Assembly: GCF_050750585.1 (NCBI RefSeq)
Contig: NZ_JBOJLM010000016.1
Location: 6,034 to 70,033, forward strand
Origin: Salinimicrobium sp050750585
Lineage (GTDB): Bacteria; Bacteroidota; Bacteroidia; Flavobacteriales; Flavobacteriaceae
Direction: 5' to 3'
Length of the DNA stretch: 64,000 nucleotides
Positions 43,925 through 53,700 of this stretch are shown piece by piece. The position numbers and the translations under genes were made by a program. Every line of letters starts with the position of its first letter. The first letter of the stretch is position 1. The notes below the pieces were generated by a model. That model was not told the origin of the DNA. It made no database searches and worked only from the letters and a program-made list of their open reading frames with translations.

Positions 43925-44510
43925 CGGACAGCAAATTATTTGTATTGATGTCGCGGATTTGCAATCCGTGACGAGAAGAATTCAATTCGAATTTCTATGA
44001 CTGAAAATGTTCTTCAAAAATGGCATTTTTGGAAAGTATTTTCCCGGAAGTCATTCCACAAAGAGGAGCGGTTAAGTATTGGGATTTTAGAAATGAGAAT
44101 TAGAAAATTCCATTTTAAAATTTCTTCTTTTCTATCTGCGGAAATCTGTAGAATCTGCGGGAAATAGAAGTATCAGTATTCAGATGTCGCGGATTTGTAA
44201 TTCGTGACAAGAAGAATTCAATTCAAATTTCCATGACTGAAAATGTTCTTCAAAAATGGCATTTTTGGGAGTGTTTTTCCGGAGGGCATTCCACAAAGAG
44301 GAGCGGTTAAGTATTGGGATTTAGAATTGAGAATTAGAAAATTCCATTTTGAAATTTCTTCTTTTCTATCTGCGGAAATCTGTAGAATCTGCGGGAAATA
44401 GAAGTATCAGTATTTAGATGTCGCGGATTTATAATCCGTGACGAGAATGATCCAATTCGACTTCAGAAATATAAAATGTTCTTCAAAAATGGCATTTTTG
44501 AGAGGTCTTG
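43925..44510. repeat. Second block of the ~236-bp intergenic repeat
   Basis: Opens with CGGACAGCAAATTATTTG, the same junction as at 42084, and then has palindrome heads at 43947, 44183 and 44417 (spacings 236 and 234). Copies of the 19-bp palindrome lie at 44014, 44250 and 44483; the last is exact. The unit content matches the first block. The remaining bases from 43824 to 43924 show nothing else. Confidence 0.88.
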
Positions 44511-44534
44511 TCTTCAAATGCTTCAGGCATAAAC

Positions 44535-44567
44535 AAAAAATCCCTACTTTTTCAGCAGGGATTTTTT
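44535..44567 (-). terminator. Terminator after the aminotransferase gene
   Basis: Stem AAAAATCCCT / AGGGATTTTT with an 11-base loop and a T run, 17 bases after the aminotransferase stop. The A and T runs on both sides would allow either direction. Confidence 0.85.
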
Positions 44568-44584
44568 ATAGATTTCAGAAGAAA

Positions 44585-45775
44585 TTATTTTTCAGAAATA
44601 GCATTTTTGATGCGATTCATGGCTTCTTCTATTTCGGCTTCACTTGCGGCATAAGAGAACCTGATGCAGTTTGGGCTTCCAAAAGCATCTCCGGTTACTG
44701 TAGCTACCAAAGCTCTTTCCAAAATGAACATAGAAAAATCGGTTGCATCTTTAATTTCGTAGCCATTGATGGTCTTTCCGAAGAAATAGGAAATATCGGG
44801 GAAAACATAAAAAGCACCCTCTGGCTCTGTAATGGCAAAACCTTCAATGCCCGACATTAAATCAATGATCAACTTTCTGCGGCTTTTAAACCTGTCGATC
44901 ATGTACTGGATCTTGCTTACAGGAGCTTCTAATGCAGTGATCACCGCACGTTGTGCGATACAGTTGGCGCCACTGGTGATTTGGCCCTGCATTTTGTTAC
45001 AGGCTCTCGCAATCTCGGCAGGGGCTCCTATGTAGCCAATTCTCCATCCGGTCATGGCAAAAGCTTTTGAAACTCCGTTTACAGTGACCACACGGTCATA
45101 CATATCTTCGAACTCTGCCATAGAGGCGTGCCCTCCCACAAAATTAATGTGCTCATAAATTTCATCGCTCACCACAATGATTTGCGGATGTTTTACCAGC
45201 ACATCGGCCAAAGCACGAAGTTCTTCTTTGCTGTAAACCATCCCACTTGGATTTGAAGGGGAGCTGTACCACAACATTTTAGTTTTTGGCGTAATGGCAG
45301 CTTCAAGTTGCTGTGGTGTCATCTTAAAATCTGATTCAACTGAAGTAGGTACTTCTACGGGAACGCCTTCGGCCAGCTTCACAATTTCGGCATAGCTCAC
45401 CCAGTAAGGGCAGGGAAGGATCACCTCGTCTCCCGGGTTGAGCATTACCATCGCAACGTTGGCCAGGGATTGTTTTGCTCCTGTTGAAACAACAATTTGG
45501 GAACGATCATAAGTGAGGCCATTATCTCTCTTGAACTTGTTGATAATAGCATCTTTTAGCTCCACGTAACCGTCTACCGGCGTGTAGGCGTTGTAATTTT
45601 CATTGATGGCCTGTATGGCGGCATCTTTAATAAAGTCGGGAGTATTAAAATCGGGTTCTCCCAGGCTAAGGCCTATAACGTCTTTTCCTTCTGCCTTAAG
45701 CTCTCTGGTCTTGGCAGCCATTGCCAGGGTTTGAGAGGTAGACATGTTGTTAATGCGATCAGATAGTTGGTACAT
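44585..45775 (-). CDS. aspC: Aspartate/aromatic aminotransferase, class I/II
   Basis: 396 residues, normal for class I aminotransferases. The PLP lysine is in VVTVNGVSKAFAMTGWRIGY (near residues 230-249), with SSPSNPSGMVYSKEELRALA near 173-192, and the substrate/arginine-binding tail CIRFSYAASEAEIEEAMNRI. The most likely reaction is aspartate plus 2-oxoglutarate to oxaloacetate plus glutamate, but related enzymes act on prephenate or aromatic substrates, so AspB/AspC is a family-level call. It has a terminator and lies 36 bases after the desaturase stop, so the two may be co-transcribed. Confidence 0.92.
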   Translation of the reverse strand: MYQLSDRINNMSTSQTLAMAAKTRELKAEGKDVIGLSLGEPDFNTPDFIKDAAIQAINENYNAYTPVDGYVELKDAIINKFKRDNGLTYDRSQIVVSTGAKQSLANVAMVMLNPGDEVILPCPYWVSYAEIVKLAEGVPVEVPTSVESDFKMTPQQLEAAITPKTKMLWYSSPSNPSGMVYSKEELRALADVLVKHPQIIVVSDEIYEHINFVGGHASMAEFEDMYDRVVTVNGVSKAFAMTGWRIGYIGAPAEIARACNKMQGQITSGANCIAQRAVITALEAPVSKIQYMIDRFKSRRKLIIDLMSGIEGFAITEPEGAFYVFPDISYFFGKTINGYEIKDATDFSMFILERALVATVTGDAFGSPNCIRFSYAASEAEIEEAMNRIKNAISEK

Positions 45776-45810
45776 GTTAAAAAGGGTTGATAGTTATGGT
45801 AGATTAATAG

Positions 45811-46911
45811 TTAAGATGATACTGTGGGCTTCATTCCCATTTCGCGTAAATGGCGAAAATGTGCGGTAATGGCTGCCCGGGTGGTCTTATATTCATTATA
45901 AGGCAGCTGGCACTCTTTAGCTGTTTCCTTCACTATTTTTGATAGTTTGTTATAATGAATATGACTAATATTCGGAAAAATGTGATGCTCTACCTGGTGA
46001 TTCAATCCGCCGGTAAACCAGTTGACTAACTTATTTTTGGTAGAGAAATTTACCGTGGTAAATAATTGATGAATGGCCCAGGTGTTTTTCATAGAGCCGG
46101 TATCATCGGGTAAAGGCATGTCAGTTTTTTCTACTACGTGAGCCAGTTGGAATACCACACTTAAAATAAGGCCTGCAGTGTAATGCATTATGAAAAACCC
46201 AATAAGGATCTTCCACCAGGCGATAGACAGGATAAGCATTGGGATGACGATCCAGATTGCCACGTAAATAAGTTTAGTGATGGCTATGATGCTCCATTGC
46301 TTTACCGGATTTGGCATTTTTCCGTAAGAAAGTTTACGGGCAAGATACCTTTTGGTTTGCTTAAAATCTGTGGTGAGTGCCCAGTTAAAGGTAAGTAACC
46401 CATATAAAAATATGGAGTAATACTGCTGAAACCTATGAAAGCTGTGCCATTTGGCGTGTTTGCTAAAGCGTATGATCCTGCCGGCATCCAGATCTTCATC
46501 GTGGCCGTGAATATTTGTATAAGTATGATGCAGAACATTGTGCTGTACCTGCCAGTTGTAAACGTTTCCTGCCAAAACGTAGATAGTACCCCCCATAAGA
46601 TTATTTACCCATTTTTTGGAAGAGTAGGAGCCGTGATTACCATCGTGCATAATGTTCATGCCCACACCGGCCATACCTACTCCCATCACTATAGTAAGTA
46701 ATAACATCCACCATTGAGAAATGTCAAGGGTAAGAATGAGAAAGTATGGAGTTAAGAAAAGGGAAAACATGACCACGGCTTTGAGATGAAGCTTCCAGTT
46801 TCCACTTTTTGAAAGGTTGTTTTCTTTGAAATAGGCATTCACCCTGCTATTAAGGGTTCGGAAGAACTTTGCTGAATCTGTCCGGGAAAAACGTACTGTA
46901 GGTGTATTCAT
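45811..46911 (-). CDS. Membrane fatty-acid desaturase
   Basis: 366 residues with four hydrophobic segments and three His boxes: MHDGNHGSYSSKKW (near residues 88-101), HNVLHHTYTNIHGHDEDLD (near 124-142) and NHQVEHHIFPNISHIHY (near 306-322). This is the acyl-lipid/front-end desaturase type with di-iron site and Q-x-x-H-H third box, so position (delta-6 or delta-9-like) cannot be told. It introduces double bases into fatty acyl chains, tuning membrane fluidity. It has a good -7 box and is divergent from rsmG, with the intergenic region carrying one box on each strand. Confidence 0.88.
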   Translation of the reverse strand: MNTPTVRFSRTDSAKFFRTLNSRVNAYFKENNLSKSGNWKLHLKAVVMFSLFLTPYFLILTLDISQWWMLLLTIVMGVGMAGVGMNIMHDGNHGSYSSKKWVNNLMGGTIYVLAGNVYNWQVQHNVLHHTYTNIHGHDEDLDAGRIIRFSKHAKWHSFHRFQQYYSIFLYGLLTFNWALTTDFKQTKRYLARKLSYGKMPNPVKQWSIIAITKLIYVAIWIVIPMLILSIAWWKILIGFFIMHYTAGLILSVVFQLAHVVEKTDMPLPDDTGSMKNTWAIHQLFTTVNFSTKNKLVNWFTGGLNHQVEHHIFPNISHIHYNKLSKIVKETAKECQLPYNEYKTTRAAITAHFRHLREMGMKPTVSS

Positions 46912-46933
46912 TAAAAATTTTGTATGTAAATGA

Positions 46934-46941
46934 CAAAGGTA
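46934..46941 (-). promoter_or_regulatory. Bacteroidetes -7 box (TACCTTTG) for the desaturase gene
   Basis: Exact TAnnTTTG match on the minus strand, 22 bases before the desaturase ATG at 46911. Confidence 0.6.
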
Positions 46942-46995
46942 AAAGATTATAATTCTCTACGAGTATAGCACTTCACAATTAATGCTTTAAATTAT

Positions 46996-47003
46996 TACTT
47001 TTG
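46996..47003 (+). promoter_or_regulatory. Bacteroidetes -7 box (TACTTTTG) for rsmG
   Basis: Exact TAnnTTTG match 17 bases before the rsmG TTG start at 47021. The short distance supports the TTG start, since no other start codon follows closely. Confidence 0.6.
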
Positions 47004-47020
47004 CTGAAAAATAAAAAAGT

Positions 47021-47650
47021 TTGGAGCTTCTCGAAAAATATTTTTCCAATTTCTCAAAAGATCAGAAGAATAAGTTTTCTAAACTGCAGGAACTGTACCA
47101 GGATTGGAATCTTAAGATAAATGTAGTCTCCCGTAAGGACATTGATGAACTTTACCTTCGGCACGTGCTGCATTCTCTGGGGATTGCCAAAGTTCAGGAA
47201 TTTCTTCCCGGCACATCAATCCTTGATGTGGGCACAGGAGGCGGTTTTCCTGGTATTCCCCTTGCCATTCTGCATCCCGAAACAAATTTTCACCTTGTAG
47301 ACAGTATTGGTAAAAAGATCAAAGTGGTCAATGAAGTGGTTGAAGGCCTGGGCCTAAAAAATGTTCACACTACCAACGCCAGGGTAGAAGAAGTGCCGGG
47401 GCATTACGACTTTATTGTAAGCAGGGCGGTTGCTGCCATGCCTACTTTTGTACACTGGACCACCGGTAAGATTGCGAAACAGAGCAAACACGAACTTAAA
47501 AATGGAATTCTCTACCTAAAAGGCGGAGACCTTTCTGAAGAACTGGCCGATTATCCCAAAGCCGTGATCTATGAGCTGCCAGATTTCTTCGAAGAAGATT
47601 TTTTTGAGACCAAAAAGGTGGTGCATCTACCCCTGAAGTATAAAAAATAA
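47021..47650 (+). CDS. rsmG: 16S rRNA (guanine527-N7)-methyltransferase RsmG
   Basis: 209 residues, normal for RsmG (GidB). WNLKINVVSRKDIDELYLRH near residues 29-48, SAM-binding SILDVGTGGGFPGIPLAILH near 65-84, and YDFIVSRAVAAMPTFVHW near 128-145 are family signatures. The target is G527 of 16S rRNA, near the decoding site. Starts at TTG; the frame has no ATG near, and MELLEKYF fits relatives. Convergent with the giant surface protein; a terminator and a palindrome lie between them. Confidence 0.95.
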   Translation: MELLEKYFSNFSKDQKNKFSKLQELYQDWNLKINVVSRKDIDELYLRHVLHSLGIAKVQEFLPGTSILDVGTGGGFPGIPLAILHPETNFHLVDSIGKKIKVVNEVVEGLGLKNVHTTNARVEEVPGHYDFIVSRAVAAMPTFVHWTTGKIAKQSKHELKNGILYLKGGDLSEELADYPKAVIYELPDFFEEDFFETKKVVHLPLKYKK

Positions 47651-47670
47651 GAAACCTCAAAAAATGGACT

Positions 47671-47702
47671 AGCCCCCAAAAGTTGTATACTTATTGGGGG
47701 CT
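47671..47702 (-). terminator. Likely terminator between rsmG and the first giant gene
   Basis: Stem AGCCCCCAA / TTGGGGGCT, loop 14 bases. On the minus strand a T-run (ATTTTTTG) follows after a short gap, serving the giant gene; on the plus strand the T-run is weaker. The 19-bp palindrome at 47705-47723 abuts it. Confidence 0.5.
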
Positions 47703-47752
47703 GGTCAAAAATGCCATTTTTGAGACCTCTTTTTTCATTTCGGCAAATTTAT

Positions 47753-50700
47753 TTAATCTACAAGGAACTTGAGAGCCACACTCGAATCTTCCAGGTACAC
47801 CCGCACGACGTACATTCCTTTAACCGGAACCTCTACCGGTAATTTTATTATGCTTCCCTGTTCAATTTCACTTTTGCTGTACGAATAGATTGCCTGCCCC
47901 ACAGTGTTGTATAAAATGACATTTTTGACAGGTAATAAATCGTAATTTTTAATGACGAGCTGCTTTGATTCTCCCAAATAAAGGACCTCTAATCCCGTTG
48001 AGGAAGGTTGAGGTTGTTGAGGTTTCTCAATGATGATGCTGTCGTCACCTCCATTGCTGCCGTCGTCATCACCTCCTTCATCAGGGTCTCCCGGATCTTC
48101 TTCGGAAGGTTGATTGTCTTTAAAGACTATGGCGTATCGGTCATGGATGTTTCCCGCTGCGACTTCAGCAGTAAAATCTGATTCCTGCAGATTATGATAG
48201 GTGTCGGTATCATTGTCTTTTACAAAAATTGGAGCATTTTCGCCTATGTTCTCAAGCTCATCAATTGCAATGGTAATTTGGCCTCCTTTGGAAGTTTTAA
48301 TGCCAAATGGCAACACCCTGCTTTCTCCAAAATCGGGCACCCCCTGAATGATGGCCTCTAATTCATTGAACAACCAGTACATATCTTCCCTGTTGTTTTC
48401 TATAAGGGGAGCGTCATAACCAAGGTCAAATCCTGAAGTCGTATTTTCATCAGCAGTAACCAGAAGCTGACGGTGGTAACCTTCAGGGGAACGGAATTTG
48501 ATCCAGATCCTTTTTCTGCCTTCCGCAGTAGAAGATTTAGGCTCATTTAAGCCTTTTTTCTCCTGGGAATGAAATACCGATTTTGTGGGGTCAATTTCAG
48601 AAACAAAGAAACGCTGACTATTCCTGAACAAAATTTCTCCTCCATCAATGCTAACGCCATATTGAGAAGTGATAGATTCATCGAGGGCGGTACTTACAAA
48701 AAAGGCCTGGGCAACCGGAATGTACTGTTGAGGCCTCTCACCACCTTCATCTCCTGTAGCATTAATACGTTCGTCATTTGCTATGGCTCTAATTCCGCCA
48801 GAAAGATTATACACTGCATAGCCGCCAATGTAAAGGGGCAGGTAGTGCGTGTTGCCTGAAAAATGCGACCAGAAATAAAGGGAACCGTTAAAAACATTCG
48901 TGCCGTTTCTTCTATCCTCCAAATTATCGAGAATAAACTCATTGGCATCAATAGCCGATGGGTAAGGGTTCCCAATAAGGTAATTTTTTCCGGTAGTGAT
49001 ATTTAACGAAATGGTGTCGTTATTTGGCATTCCGGTGAACACGTAATTCTGAAGATCGAGAATTTCACTGTACCCCGAAGATCCTTTCATGGAATATCCT
49101 TCTCCCGATTTTAAGAGCGTTGTACTTTCATTGATCTTCTCCCACTGGCTGTATTCATTTGAATCTCCAAAGAATTTATGCAGCCAGTAAGAACTTATTT
49201 TAATAGGGCTGGCCATAGCCTTGTCTGCCCAATGAAACTGATAGTTAAAGTCAATAATTTTTGGATTGGCAGGATCTGTACCATCTTTTAGTACTGAAGC
49301 GATTTTGTAACCGCTGTTTTGACCACTAATACTCACCGGTGATGTCCAGTAATTGTAATTGTAACTGCTGGCGGTTCCCTGCTGGTCTTTTTGTATGCTG
49401 CCATTTCCAACTAAAATACTACCCTGGGTCTGGACCAGCTGTGATTCTCCATTCAGGTCTATAAAACCACCAAGATCGAGGTAGTTGGTTATGGTGAGGC
49501 CGTTTCCGGTTCCAGGTTGAATTCCGCTGGAGGTGCGTACAGGATTTTCACCCAGCATATCCAACTCTCCTCCATTTAGTAAAAATCCAAGCAGCGTAAT
49601 ATTTTGGCTTCCGGAATTTTGCTTGTGGGTGACATAGGCAATATTCCAGTTGATGTTTTCTCCATTGATCCCCTTATCATTGGGCCAGGTCCAGAAATTC
49701 TCTCCGTCATCTCCAATATGAACATCCCATGTTGCCCGGGTTTTCCATGCGCCATCAGCTTCGGAAATATAAGGAAGGGGTGCAGTATTTTGCTGAAGAC
49801 TTTCAATATTCCGCAGATGCCCGTCTACACCATTATTTGCCCTGTCTACTGCTATTCCCTGGGCCACTTTAGCATCTTCAGCAATAAGCCTGTAATAACT
49901 TGCGAGGGATGACCAGGATAAGGTTTCAGGAACATTCATGGGGAGAATTATTCCTTTTACGAAACTACCATTGGGCTCAATGCGCTGGTTCATCATAAAC
50001 CTTATTTGCTCTACAGAGAGGGCGGTGTTCCACACTCTGAGTTCTTCCATCCAGCCTTTAAAATAGTTTTGCGGTACTTCGGGATTCCCTGCGTTGTACA
50101 TGGCACCAATAAGAAATGGAAACGAATTGGCTGTTGGTTTGGAGCCAGTAGCGTTTCCTACCTTGATGCCGTCTACATATAACTCCACGCTACTGCCTTT
50201 AAAAACCACTGCAAGATGGTACCAGCGGGTGGTGCTTAATTTGTGTGAAGTAGAAACCGAATTTCCATTCCATCTAAAGGTGGGTGCACCATTATTGATT
50301 ACCAGGTCATAACCACTGGAAGTTAATGCCGCTGTGTTACGTTTTGAAATAATTGTTTTTAATCCCTGAACAGACTTCGGTCTAATCCAGACTCCCGTAG
50401 AAAAATCTGAAGAAAAGTTATTTCTGTCTCCAATATAGACGTAATCATCTACTCCATCAAAATCTAGAGTACTGCAATCGCCTTTAAAATTAACCGTCAT
50501 GTCACTACTTGTTCCGCAGGTGCCATCGGCATGGGCAATTGTCCATCTTAACGTGTAAATACCTGCCGGGGCGCTAAAAGCTGAGGTTGGGTTATTGGGG
50601 TCGGCAAGTGTCCAGCTTGAATTTGGGGCATCAATTACCGTCCAGGTTCCCACGCCGGTCACGGGCGTATTTGCCTCCAGAACAGTATCGTAAAATCCGC

Positions 50701-53700
50701 ATCCAAACGTTTGATCGGGGCCTGTTTCAGCAACAGTCAGCTGTTCAGGCTGGGTAATAGTGACCGGTACGATAGCCTGGCAGCCATTGGCATCAATCAC
50801 AGTCACGGTGTAGTTCCCTGCAAGTAGATTTATCGCAGTAGCTGTGGTTTGTTCTGTTGGATCATTCCAGAGATATTCGTAGTAACTGTTGCCGTTTTCA
50901 TCAATGAAGGGAGTGCCTCCCTGCGGTGAAGCTGTAGCTTTCCCTTTTTCACCATAGCAGGCAGGATTAACAGAAGTGAGGTCAATGGAGATTGGAGCAA
51001 GCGGCTGTATGATCTCTACAGCCTCCGATCCAAATTTTTTGCCTTCACTGTCTTTCACCCAAACCGTATAAGTGCCTGCTTCGAGACTATTGAACACATT
51101 AGAGCTTTGATAGGTTCCATTTGAACCGGTAATACTGAAATAATAAGGAGCTTTTCCTCCGGAAGCTTTTGCGGTTACAGTGCCGTTTTTGGAACCGTAG
51201 CACAGTAATTCATTTGCAGTAACGGTGACAAATAACGGAGCCTGTACCGTCTCGGGACTGTTGGTGGAATAACATTTGGGGTTGGGGCCCTGTCCGCACG
51301 TCCATTTGCTATTGTTGGAAAAGGTAAGGTATACATTTTCTACAACGAGTATGTCTCCGCAATTCCAATCAACTTCAATGGTTTTTACTTTTTGAGGTAT
51401 TGCCTGTTTATCGTATAGACACCTGCCTCTGTTCAGGCGGGTTACTTCCCCATTGGGATGTTCTATAGAAAAGATGTATTCCATATATAGCGAATACCGT
51501 GTGGGGCCAGAAGGCAGATCAAAGTAGATGAATTTTGAAATATCATCATCACAGGTTTCACTGGTAATTTTGTTTCCGTTGGCATCACCGATGTAAAACG
51601 GACTGATTTCAAAATCATTTGATCCGCAGTCGTCAACAAAACATTCCCCTGCATAATGTATGATGGAAATGGTCTTTGAAACTCCGGTAGCATCAGTAAC
51701 CGTAAGTTTTACATCTTTATTTCCTGTGGCAGAATAAATAACTTTATGAGATCCAGGGCCGGTAGCTGTAGCGGGAGTGGCATTTGCTCCAAAATTCCAG
51801 GAATAGGTATAAGGTCCCACTCCGCCCTTCGCAGAAAGATCTTCTACTTCAAAATATGAGGTTCTAATAATGTCGGTATCACTGCCGCATACAGAGGTGG
51901 GAATTATTGGGGCATGGATAGCATCATATATGTGGACAGTAGTAGTAAGCTTACAACCCTTGTTGTCGGTTACTGTTACTTCGTATTCTCCTGCAACCAG
52001 ATAATTTGCCGTTTTTGTAGTCTGTAGAATTGTGGTTTCTCCCTTTTTGCGCCACTCATAGGTATATCCCGGAGTTCCTCCGGTAAAATCTACAGTTGCT
52101 GAACCAGTAGCTGTGCCATAGGAGGTAGTTCGCTGAATATTTGTATTTACCACAGATAGTGGTTGGGTCGGCTGATTAATTTTTAATGCAGAATTAAGCA
52201 CTACGACACAGTTAGGGTATGCTGCATCTCTTATAGCTACGGAATATGTTCCTGCAATAAGTTGACTAAAGCTGGCAGTCGATTGCCAGCTGGTTCCATT
52301 AATGCTGTATTCATAAGAGCCATGCCCTCCTGAAGCGTTTGAAATATTAATGGCGCCACTATTTCCATTTGCACAACTCACATCGGTTTTGGTGACTTGT
52401 GCGTTCATGAGATCCGCCTGTGATAATGTCACCGGTACCTGTACTGCACAACCATTAGCATCTTTCACGAAGATCGTGTGATTTCCGGCTGGGAGGTTTT
52501 CAAAAAGTTTTGTGGAGTAGAAATTCTCATTATCTACAGAGAATTCGTAGGGAGGAGTACCGCCTGTAACAGTTCCGGCGGCGATCATGCCATCACTTCC
52601 TCCATGGCAGGTGACTGGTGTAGTTGCAGGTTCGGTGGTCATCGTCAACACTTCCGGCTGAGAAATTGTAACAGTTTCTAAAGCTTCACAGCCCTTGCTG
52701 TCTTTTACAGTGATCACATGATCTCCTGCGGAAAGATTACTGAAAGTAGTCGCTGTTGAGAAACCACCTCCATTAATGCTATAGGTGTATCCCGAATTTC
52801 CGCCTGAAGCGGTGCCGACAGTTACAGTTCCGTCAGTTCCTCCGTTACAGGAAACGGGAGTGGTGGTGGAATTTGTGAGAGTCAGTACATCTGGCTGAGA
52901 AATTGTAACAGTTTCTGAAGCTTCACAGCCCTTGCTGTCTTTTACAGTGATGACATGATCTCCTGCAGAAAGATTATTAAAAGTAGTAGTTGTTGAAAAA
53001 CTACCTCCATCAATGCTGTAAGTATAACCTGAGTTTCCACCTGAAGCAGTGCTGACAGTTACAGATCCGTCGTTTCCTCCATTACAGGAAACGGGCGTGG
53101 TGGTGGAGTTTGTCAGAGTCAGTACGTTTGGCTCAGAAATAGTCACAGTTTCTGAAGCTTCACAGCCCTTGCTGTCTTTTACAGTGATCACATGATCTCC
53201 TGCGGAAAGATTAGAGAAAGTAGTAGTTGTTGAAAAAGAACCTCCATTAATGCTGTAGGTGTAACCCGAATTTCCGCCTGAAGCAGTGCCGATTGTTACA
53301 GTTCCGTCAGTTCCTCCGTTACAGGAAACGGGCGTGGTGGTGGAATTTGTGAGAGTTAGTGGGTTCGGCTGAGAAATAGTAACAGTTTCTGAAGCTTCAC
53401 AGCCCTTGCTGTCTTTTACAGTGATCACATGATCTCCTGCGGAAAGGTTAGAGAAAGTAGTAGTTGTTGAAAAAATTCCTCCATTAATGCTATAAGTATA
53501 ATTTGAATTTCCGCCTGCAATCGAGCCGACAGTTACAGTACCATCACTTCCTCCATTACAGGAAACAGGTGTGGTGTTGGAGCCTGTAAGAGTCAGTACA
53601 TCTGGCTGAGAGATTGTAACAGTTTCTGAAGCTTCACAGCCCTTGCTGTCTTTAACCTTGATGATATGATCTCCTGCAGAAAGATTATTAAAAGTAGTGG

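Noticed and set aside
42001..44510. Insertion sequence or transposon as explanation of the repeat blocks
   Set aside because: No transposase frame and no terminal inverted repeats with target duplication were seen; the only genes are the toxin-antitoxin pair.
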